NCBI GenBank assembly: GCA_045645165.1 | Contig: JAZRIF010000229.1 | Location: forward strand, 1 to 43,781 | DNA from: CAMEON01 sp045645165 | GTDB taxonomy: Bacteria > Bacillota > Clostridia > Oscillospirales > CAG-272 | Reading direction: 5' to 3' | DNA: 43,781 bases | Shown here: positions 32,401 to 40,000 of the stretch, piece by piece | Layout: every line of letters begins with the position of its first letter | How positions within the stretch are numbered: position 1 is the stretch's first letter | Notes under the pieces: generated by a model | The model's input: only the letters and a program-made list of their open reading frames with translations | What the model was told of the DNA's origin: nothing | Database searches by the model: none | Position numbers and translations under genes: made by a program

Positions 32401-32939
32401 GTTACACCAACTTCGCGTTCCTGAGCGCCTACAACGATAAGGCTAACCCCTCCGACGCACTGCTCAGCCACATTCCTACCATTAATAAAGAGATCGAGCG
32501 TAAGCGCGCCGAGTTCGAGCTGGAGACCTATCCCGAGGATGGCGTCGTTTACAAGGATCTGCTTACCAAGCGTTTGGAACAGATCAAAGCTCTGGTCGGC
32601 TTCGTTCGCGAGAATGCTGAGTTCAAGGCCGAGTACGAGGATCTGATGCTTCAGGTCGAGAAGGCAACCCGTAGCGATGACGCTGCCGAGCTGGCTGTTG
32701 CCGCTCAGGCCGTTCAGGCTCTGTATGAGAAACTGGATCCCGATGGCTCCAAGTTCCTCGCTGACAGAACCGCTGTCATGGGTTACGATATGACCGATAC
32801 CAGCCTGACCAAGGCCGAGAAGAAGAAGGTCCGTAAGTGCTACTCCTACGAGGTCTATAAGAACACTGACCTGCTGGCAACCCAGCTCAAGTGCATGGTC
32901 AACTTCCTGGAGGATGCCATTCGCAGCTCCGGTGTTTGA
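29433..32939 (+). CDS. Giant extracellular solute-binding protein fused to carbohydrate-binding-like domains
   Basis: A 1168-residue secreted protein. After the signal peptide (cut near ASA, about residue 28) come two beta-rich domains with the same SYxEYxEKYAD lead-in. They resemble carbohydrate-binding jelly rolls (SVSWTVTIPETAKYAIKIEYYP; AGQWVEYRFKVSSSGMYDIVSRF). The second holds a calcium loop like that of EF-hand or dockerin (Asp429-T-N-G-D-G-K-V-N-D-D-D-E). A helical region follows (about 480-570). Residues about 639-1030 are a family 1 sugar-binding protein (VWLATARDQSQVIRNLVNNDF, AGSGPDVYLGMGQGDVINYA, MKWYTGEDCQ). The C-terminal 130 residues are helical. Family 1 binding proteins are usually about 430 residues. 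No proper lipobox is seen (VVC only). AGGAGG precedes the start. It probably feeds the MalF/MalG-type permeases encoded next. Confidence 0.88.
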   Translation: MREKKFTRIVAFLLCLTMLMGSAVVCASASELDNSEDSITDVTLEELRELLNAISYEEYSEKYADVPVAKEAIEVPVNAYVTEDDGFKEEKKDGVDALFTPQNGSVSWTVTIPETAKYAIKIEYYPDQERSTSIERILKINDKVPFAEARFLTLPKRWVNNYEDFEISADLVSKAKEVGYEVIEKDGKSYITFPDFVTEAMVEFAEDYGVRFFQRDITNNEIRPTTSDVPRWMTYYLKDSSGYYTDNFEFVLEKGEAKITLEGQNEPMSIKAITLYPLEKTASYAEYAEKYADKPAGQDTIKIEAELANVMSNKTIYPVEDRSCAINSPTDTTCSVLNTIGGEKWATAGQWVEYRFKVSSSGMYDIVSRFRQDVLDGMSTCRSMYLYSEGLAEGADGYYNGAPFEEALKLAYDYSAEWQVTQLSDGKADTNGDGKVNDDDELATYHVYLEKDVVYTIRFEVTLGKMGDVVRQVEAILNAINNDYLNIIKLTGITPDSYRDYGFSQVMPDTMVDMVRQSRNLFTLADQLTAIAGEKSSNAATLEKVARLLEDMGTDDDEVAKNLANLKSYIGTLGTFLSDAQTQPLQLDYIMIQPAESKLPKATPNFFQTLLHEIMGFWQSFFRDYNSMGALEETDEGATEVWLATARDQSQVIRNLVNNDFTPNTNIAIDLKLVAGGTLLPSILAGSGPDVYLGMGQGDVINYAIRSALLNIETFDDFEEYTTNNFNEAAMIVLGIEDCDEQMHYYGLPEAQSFPMMFVRIDILADLGLEVPKTWDDVMATIPTLQANNMQIGLSTDYKIFLYQQGGDLFADDGMRINLDSKLGLSSFEKMCNLFTVYSFPYQYDPANRFRTGEMPILLGDYTGVYNQLKVFATEISGKWEFMPLPGEILADGSVNNVSISGVSASVMVKGCDKADSSWEFMKWYTGEDCQVNFSNEMVAILGPSAKQAVANKNALSSLPWTTSEYEQVQLQFNNLGSVPNYPGAYIIDRYTNFAFLSAYNDKANPSDALLSHIPTINKEIERKRAEFELETYPEDGVVYKDLLTKRLEQIKALVGFVRENAEFKAEYEDLMLQVEKATRSDDAAELAVAAQAVQALYEKLDPDGSKFLADRTAVMGYDMTDTSLTKAEKKKVRKCYSYEVYKNTDLLATQLKCMVNFLEDAIRSSGV

Positions 32940-32988
32940 TCCCCTCGGTTTTTCCCTTCATTTTAATCTAAATAAGGAGAGAGAGTAA

Positions 32989-33930
32989 ATGGCTACAAAA
33001 GCTTCAAAGCAAGCCGCCTCGCGTGAGCTTACCAAGACTCAATGGAAGCTCAAAGAGATCAGACAGAACTGGGTCGCCTACCTCATGGTTGCGCCGTACA
33101 TGATTCTGTTCACCCTCTTTACCGTTGTGCCGGTCGTGCTGTCCATTGTTATCAGCTTTACAGACTTTAACATGCTGGAGTTCCCCAACATCGTCTGGCT
33201 GAAAAACTACGTTACCCTGTTCTTCGATGACGATATCTTCCTGATCGCCATTAAGAATACGTTCATCTTCGCGTGTATCGTGGGTCCTGCTTCCTACATC
33301 ATGTCCTTCCTGGTCGCATGGTTCATCAATGAGCTGCCTCCCAAGATCCGCGCACTGGTTACCCTGGTCTTCTACGCACCCTCTATTTCCGGTCAGGTCT
33401 TCATGATCTGGCAGACCCTGTTCTCCTCTGACTCCTACGGTTGGGCTAACGCAACCCTGGAGAAACTGGGACTCATCGATGCACCTATCAACTGGTTCCG
33501 CGATGAAAAGTATGTCATGCCCCTGTGTATCGTCGTCTCCCTCTGGACTTCTCTGGGTACCTCCTTCCTGGCGTTCATCGCAGGTTTGCAGGGTATCGAC
33601 AGAGCCCTCTTTGAGGCAGGCGCTGTTGACGGTATCAAGAACCGTTGGCAGGAGCTCTACTACATCACCCTGCCTTCCATGAAGCCCCAGCTCATGTTCG
33701 GTGCAATCATGTCCATCACCGGTGCCTTCGGTTTCGGTGGTATCGTAGATGCACTGGCAGGTTTCCCCTCGGTCAACTATTGCGCACATACCATCATGCA
33801 CCATTTGAATGACTATGGTGGAATGCGTTACGAGATCGGTTATTCGTCCGCTATCGCCGTTCTTCTCTTCCTGATGATGATCGGCGCCAACATGCTCGTT
33901 AAGAGACTACTTTCGAAGATAGGTACTTGA
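32989..33930 (+). CDS. Sugar ABC transporter permease, MalF type
   Basis: A 313-residue membrane permease with six hydrophobic helices (first near 30-52). The EAA loop is EAGAVDGIKNRWQELYYITLPSMKPQ near 205-230, which contacts the ATPase. It imports oligosaccharides together with the MalG-type partner encoded next and the binding protein encoded before. The start follows AAGGAGAGAG; the gap to the binding-protein gene is 49 bp. The stop codon is one base before the start of the next gene. No ATPase gene is in the operon, so a multi-use MsmK/UgpC-like ATPase must be shared. Confidence 0.94.
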   Translation: MATKASKQAASRELTKTQWKLKEIRQNWVAYLMVAPYMILFTLFTVVPVVLSIVISFTDFNMLEFPNIVWLKNYVTLFFDDDIFLIAIKNTFIFACIVGPASYIMSFLVAWFINELPPKIRALVTLVFYAPSISGQVFMIWQTLFSSDSYGWANATLEKLGLIDAPINWFRDEKYVMPLCIVVSLWTSLGTSFLAFIAGLQGIDRALFEAGAVDGIKNRWQELYYITLPSMKPQLMFGAIMSITGAFGFGGIVDALAGFPSVNYCAHTIMHHLNDYGGMRYEIGYSSAIAVLLFLMMIGANMLVKRLLSKIGT

Positions 33931-33931
33931 T

Positions 33932-34805
33932 ATGGCTAAATTAAGAACAAGAAAGCAAAAGGGCGTGCCCGCCCGCCCCGCGGGCCGGCGACGCCGGTAT
34001 TACGGTACTCCTGGTCATTCTGGGCGCATTCATGTTCCTGCCTATGGTCTATGCCATCATGCAGTCTCTGAAGCCTTTGGATGAGCTGTGGATGTATCCT
34101 CCTCGGTTCTACGTAATGTCCCCTACTCTCAAGAACTATAAGGATCTGTTCACTCTGATGAACATTTCCTGGGTGCCCTTCTCCCGTTACATCTTCAACA
34201 CCGTTCTGGTTGCCGTTGCCGGTACCTTCGGCCACCTGTTCCTTGCCTCCCTGGCCGCGTACGCCCTGGCAAAGATCAAGTTCCCCGGCCGTAACTTCAT
34301 GTTCCAGACGGTTCAGATGTCTCTGATGTTCAACTCCACCGTTACCGCTATCACCTCCTTCATTCTGATGTCTGCCCTCGGTTGGCTGGACTCCTACCTG
34401 GCAATCATTGTGCCTGCGTGGGCTTCCTCCCTGGGTCTGTACCTCATGAAGCAGTTCATGGATACCAACGTAAACGACTCGGTTCTGGAGTCGGCACGTC
34501 TGGACGGTGCGAAGGAGCTGAAGATCTTCTGGATCATCGCAATGCCCATGGTTAAGCCCGCTTGGCTGACCCTGATCATTTATTCCTTCCAGAGTCTGTG
34601 GAACGCAGGCGCGTCCATGTACATCTATTCCGAGCAGTACAAGTCCTTCAACTACGCCATCGGTCAGATCCTCGCCGGCGGTATCAAGCGTGCAGGTGCT
34701 TCTGCTGCATCCCTGGTTATTATGATGCTGGTTCCCATCATCATCTTCATCATCTCCCAGTCGAACATCATCGAAACGATGGGTTCGTCGGGTATGAAAG
34801 ACTAA
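33932..34805 (+). CDS. Sugar ABC transporter permease, MalG type, with an apparent frameshift near the N terminus
   Basis: The bulk (34032-34805, 257 residues from an internal ATG) is a MalG-family permease with the EAA loop ESARLDGAKELKIFWIIAMPMVKPAW. The natural start is the ATG at 33932, one base after the previous stop, giving MAKLRTRKQKGVP. That frame does not continue into the permease: from about 33985 the family sequence RAGDAGITVLLVILGAFMFLPMVYAIMQSLKPLDEL lies in another frame. One surplus base in the GC-rich hairpin segment at about 33960-33992 explains it. Starting at 34032 would cut the first membrane helix and has no ribosome binding site. So the gene is either truly frameshifted or, more likely given intact flanks, misread at the hairpin. 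Confidence 0.8.
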
Positions 34806-34827
34806 TTGTAAGGAGGTATATATAATA

Positions 34828-36987
34828 ATGAAGAAATTCAGTAAGATTCTGTGTACCTTCTTTGCTCTTCTGATGGTCGTGAGCTGCCTCGGCATTACCG
34901 CCGGCGCAAGCTCCGCCTACCAGACCTACACCTACGACATCAAGGGTAAGCCTCTCTATTCTCCCGATGCCTATACCGCCATCAAAGCGGTCAACTCGGA
35001 TGACATGGGTCTGGAGCTCCCCATCGAGAACCCTGGTGATATGATCACCGACGATGCCGGTAACGTTTACATCGCCGATACCGGTAACAACCGTATCGTA
35101 GTGCTGGATCAGTACTACAAGTTCAAGTTCGCCATTGCCAGCTTCTCCAACGACCAGGGCGTGCCGGATAGCCTGGCAGCTCCCCAGGGCGTGTTCGTCT
35201 CCGAGCCTAACGAGAAGTACGGCAAGCTGATCTGGGTCTGCGATACCGGTTCTAACCGTATCGTCGTCTTCGATGAGAATGGTGAATTCCAGCGCATCAT
35301 CGAGGAACCCGAATCCTCCCTCTTCGACGAGGAGTCCGTGTATAAGCCTGTGGCTATGGCCGTGGACGCTTACAACCGTCTCTACGTCGTATCTTCCACC
35401 ACCTATCAGGGTATCATCGTCATGACTGACGATGGCGAGTTCACCGGATTTATCGGTGCTCAGGCCGTTCAGATGTCCGCTTGGGAAATCATCTGGCGCC
35501 GCTTCCAGACTGAAGAGCAGCGTGCAGCTTCTGAACAGAAGGTCTCCACCGAGTTTAATAACATCGCCATCAACAAGAACATGAACCTGGTTTACGTCAC
35601 CACCTCTACCATTGAGGAGGGCGCTGTACAGGGAGCCATTACCGGTAAGGATAAGTCCGGTACCAACACCCCCGTTAAGCTCCTGAACGCAAACGGTACC
35701 GAGATCATGAGACGTAACGGTTTCTGGATGCCCGCCGGTGAGGTAGACTTTTCTACCCGCTCCACCGATGATATCACCGGTGTTTCCACCATCATCGACG
35801 CTGCCGTCGGTCCTCAGGACACTTGGTCCATCATCGACGAAAAGCGTAACCGTATCTACACCTACGATTTCGACGGTAACCTCCTGTTCGCCTTCGGTGA
35901 TAACGGCACCATGCTGGGTAACCTGGGCTCCATCGAGGCAATCGCTTACCAGGGTGCCAATATGCTGATCCTGGATAAGACCAACGACAACATCACCGTC
36001 TTCCAGCAGACCGAGTATGGCGAGATCCTCATCGATGCTATCGCCGCAGAGGCAACTCAGGACTTCGATCTGGCGATTAACCTCTGGACCGACGTTCTGA
36101 AGCGTAACTCCAACTTCGACTCCGCGTACGTCGGTATCGGTCAGGCTATGTACCGTAACAAGGACTACGCAAGCTCCCTGTCCTACTTCGAGGCAGCATA
36201 CGATACCGATAACTGGTCCAACTCCTATAAGGAGATCCGTAAGGAGTGGATGTCCACCTACTTCCTGGTTCTGATCCTGATCATCGTTGCGCTGATCGTT
36301 CTTGTCGTCGTCTTCTTCAAGTGGATGGGCAAGATCAACCGCAAGGTGGCTGTTTCCGGTAAGAAGAGAACCTTTGGTCAGGAAATCGCCTTTGGCTTCC
36401 ACCTGATCTTCCATCCCTTCGACGGCTTCTGGGATCTGAAGCACGAAAAGCGCGGTTCCGTTCGCGGCGCCATCTTCTTCATCGTGCTGGCCATCGCTAC
36501 CTTCTACTATCAGGCCATCGGTCAGGGCTACCTGCTGGATCCTATGTCGAGCCTGGCTAGCATCTGGGCTCAGGTTCTGGGTGTTCTGGTTCCCCTGTTC
36601 CTGTTCGTTCTGGCTAACTGGTGTCTGACCACTCTGTTTGAGGGTGAAGGCAGCTTCAAGGATATTTTCATTGCTTGCAGCTACTCCCTGCTCCCCATTC
36701 CCATGCTGATCGTTCCCACTACCATTTATTCCAACTTCTGCATTTCCACCGAGACCGATATCATCGGCTTTATCAGCAGCTTCGCCTTCATCTGGCTGGG
36801 TCTCCTGATCTTCTTCGGTACCATGGTCACCCATGACTACTCCATGGGTAAGAACGTGGTCACGGTTCTCGGTACTGTCGTCGGCATGGTCTTCATCATG
36901 TTCCTTGCCGTCCTGTTCACTACGCTTATCGGAAAGATTGTCAGTCTGATCACCAACATCGTAACTGAGATCCAGTACAGACTATAA
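34828..36987 (+). CDS. Secreted NHL-propeller/TPR protein with Yip1 membrane domain
   Basis: A 719-residue protein with a signal peptide (about 1-28). Next is an NHL-type beta-propeller (about 55-405; repeated units such as NPGDMITDDAGNVYIADTGNNRIVVLDQ and LIWVCDTGSNRIVVFDENGEF), then a TPR-like pair (about 408-475, DFDLAINLWTDVLKRNSNFDSAYVGIGQAMY). A membrane helix (about 480-502) leads to a C-terminal Yip1 domain of five helices (about 525-719, starting HPFDGFWDLKHEKRGS). The propeller and TPR lie outside the cell. Proteins of this build occur beside MalF/MalG permeases and DUF5696 proteins in Clostridia and Paenibacillus. A role in organising the transporter or sensing glycan is inferred. 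AAGGAGG precedes the start. Confidence 0.9.
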   Translation: MKKFSKILCTFFALLMVVSCLGITAGASSAYQTYTYDIKGKPLYSPDAYTAIKAVNSDDMGLELPIENPGDMITDDAGNVYIADTGNNRIVVLDQYYKFKFAIASFSNDQGVPDSLAAPQGVFVSEPNEKYGKLIWVCDTGSNRIVVFDENGEFQRIIEEPESSLFDEESVYKPVAMAVDAYNRLYVVSSTTYQGIIVMTDDGEFTGFIGAQAVQMSAWEIIWRRFQTEEQRAASEQKVSTEFNNIAINKNMNLVYVTTSTIEEGAVQGAITGKDKSGTNTPVKLLNANGTEIMRRNGFWMPAGEVDFSTRSTDDITGVSTIIDAAVGPQDTWSIIDEKRNRIYTYDFDGNLLFAFGDNGTMLGNLGSIEAIAYQGANMLILDKTNDNITVFQQTEYGEILIDAIAAEATQDFDLAINLWTDVLKRNSNFDSAYVGIGQAMYRNKDYASSLSYFEAAYDTDNWSNSYKEIRKEWMSTYFLVLILIIVALIVLVVVFFKWMGKINRKVAVSGKKRTFGQEIAFGFHLIFHPFDGFWDLKHEKRGSVRGAIFFIVLAIATFYYQAIGQGYLLDPMSSLASIWAQVLGVLVPLFLFVLANWCLTTLFEGEGSFKDIFIACSYSLLPIPMLIVPTTIYSNFCISTETDIIGFISSFAFIWLGLLIFFGTMVTHDYSMGKNVVTVLGTVVGMVFIMFLAVLFTTLIGKIVSLITNIVTEIQYRL

Positions 36988-37006
36988 CGCAAATAGGAGA
37001 TTACGA

Positions 37007-40000
37007 ATGATGAATTTCAAAAAACTCATGTCATTCTTCTTGGCCGTTCTGATGCTGTGCGGTGTTATGACAAGCCTGGCTGTCATTCCCGTAGCGGCAG
37101 AAGATCCCGCCGGTGACTCCTCTTCGGCAGCTGAGGAGGAAACCACTTCCGTGGATTACCTCTTCACCGAGATCTATGGATCTCCCGAAGAGAAACTGGC
37201 GACCATGAAGCTGATGACCACCAAAGGCAACTACTCCATCTATGCGTTGGAGTCTTCGGGTGAAGTTGCCGTTAAGGACCTGACCACCGGCCAGATCCTC
37301 TTCACCAATCCCTACGATGTCGGTGCGGCTACCGCTTCCGATAGCGTAAAGAATGAAATCATGTCTCAGATCATCGTTAAGTTCGATGAGAACGGACGTG
37401 AGCGTGTGTACTCCAGCTTTGAATACGCCGCTATGCGCGACCAGATCAAGGTCAAGAACATCAAGAACGGTATCCGTGTTGAGTACACCATCGGTCGTGA
37501 GGAAGCCAGACGTCTGGTTCCTCGTATGATCGAGAAGTCCCGTTTTGAGGAGCTCATTCAGGCTCCCATGGAGGAGTACTACGGTGTATCCTATGAGGAT
37601 GCTCAGAAGTTCCGTTACGAGAAGAACCATCCTCTCGCATCCGCTTCCTTCTACCTCTGTAAGCAGATGTCCTACTTCGTATACAAGTCTCTGGACGACT
37701 GCTCTTCTGACCGTCTGAAGCAGGACCTGCTGGATGCATTCCCCATCGTAGAAAAGATGGACATCTACATCCTGGATAAGGCTGCTACCACCACCGAGAT
37801 CGAGAAGATCGAGGAAGTTATCAAGACCGCCTGCCCCAATTACTCCTACGAAGAGATGGACTATGACCATCAGCTCACCGAGTACACGGGCGACGAGGAG
37901 AACCCTCCCGTCTTTAAGATGGCTCTGGAGTATACCCTGAGCGAGGATGGCTTTACCGTCCGTCTGCCTGCCAACGGTATCCGCTTCAACGAGTCTAAGT
38001 TCCAGCTCACCAACGTGAGCGTCCTGCCCTACATGGGCGCCGGTAACAACGCGTACAACGGCTATACCTTCTACCCTGACGGTTCCGGCGCGCTGTTCGC
38101 CTTCGAGGATCTGGCTGATCAGAACACCTACACCGTTGCCTCCAAGGTCTACGGTCAGGACTATGCGTACCACAAGATCAGCGGTACCTATCAGCAGACC
38201 GTTCGTTACCCTGTTTTCGGTGTCGTTGAGAATACCGATTACTACGATTGTACCGCCCTGGACGAGTCCACCGGTGAGTACGTCACTACCCGCCTCAGCG
38301 GCGTCATTTATGACGGCGTGATCAAGGCTCAGGAGGAGGGTCTGTCCGCTTCTCCCGTTCTCAAGAAGTTCGGTAACCTCGTGAACAACTCCGAGGCCGA
38401 GAAGGTCACTGTTGATCGTGGCTACGTTGCGATCGTTGAGGAAGGCGACGCGCTGACCGAGCTCGTTACCTACCACGCCGGTGTTCTGTCTCCTTACGAC
38501 ACCGTGCAGATGAACTTCATCCCCCGTCCTAAGGACTCCTACAACATCGCCGATGCGATCTCCGTCGGTACCAACAGCGAGTGGACCGTCGTTTCCAACC
38601 GTAAGTACGTTGGTAACTACAAGATCCACTACGTCATGCTGGCTGATGAGAATGAGGCCACCGAGAAGAAGCTGCCTGCAGATAGCTGGTATGAGGCTTC
38701 TTGGCTGGGTATGGCTAAGGCTTACCGCGATTACCTGACCGGTAAGGGCATCCTGAACCAGCTGTCCGTGGATGCTTCTGCGGATATCCCCCTGTACATC
38801 GAGTCCTTCGGTGCTGCCGAGACTGTCGAGAAGTATCTGTCCATCCCCGTGGAGGTTATGAGACCTCTGACTTCGGCTGAGGACGTGATTACGATGTACG
38901 AAGAGCTGAAGGCTCAGGGCGCTACCAATATCAACTTCAAGCTGACCGGTTACGCCAACGGTGGTCTGGTCTACAGCACCATGCCCTATCGTCTGAAGTG
39001 GGAAAAGGCTATTCAGAAGGGTATGGAGGAAGATGTCTCCATGCAGGATCTCTTTGACTACGCCGCTGGACTGAAGGACGGCGAGCTGGGTCTGTTCCCC
39101 GAGTTCGAGTTCTCTTACCAGATGACGGAGACTAACAATTCTCAGATGTTCGACGGCTTCTCCTCCAGAAAGCTCGGCGTCCGTACCATCGCCGACCGCG
39201 TTGCCCACAAGCGTGAGTACATGGCTACCCAGCAGAGATACGCGGGTTACCTCAGACTGGCCGTTTCCCCCGCGTACTTCGATCACTTCTATGAGAAGCT
39301 GATGGATAACTACCTGGGCTACAATAATGTGAACGGCATTTCCGTGGGCTCCCTCGGTAACGCTCTGAACTCTGACTTTGATGAGGATGAGCCTTACAAC
39401 CGTGAGGACTCTAAGAGCTTTGTCAATAAGGCTCTCGAGTACATTTCCGGTGCTAAGCAGGATAACTTCGAGGTCATGGTGGACGGCGGTAACGCATACA
39501 CCTGGAAGTACGTCGATCATATCCTGGGTGCCGCTCTGGACTCCAGCCGCTATATCAAGGCCAGCTACAGTGTTCCCTTCATTGGTGTGGTTCTCCACGG
39601 CTACATGAATTTCGCAGGCTCGCCTCTGAACATGGAGGGTGACGTCAACTACGCGAAGCTCAAGGCCATTGAGAACGGCGCATCCCCCTACTTCACTCTC
39701 TCCTACCAGAACACTCAGATTCTGAAGGATGACGAGGAACTCTCCAAGTACTACTCCATCCGTTACGACATCTGGTTCGATGACGTCGTTGAGATCTACA
39801 ACGAGCTCAACAATGCCATGAAGGATGTCCAGGATAAGATCATCACCGATCACCAGTTCCTGTCCGGTATGCGCGTTCCCGACGTAGATGAGTTGGATCG
39901 CGACACCGACGAGACTCTGGCATTCATTAAGGACTTCCTGGATAATAAGGCTGAGTACGAGGCTAAGCAGAAGGCTGAGTCCGTTGCAGATGCTCGCGAC

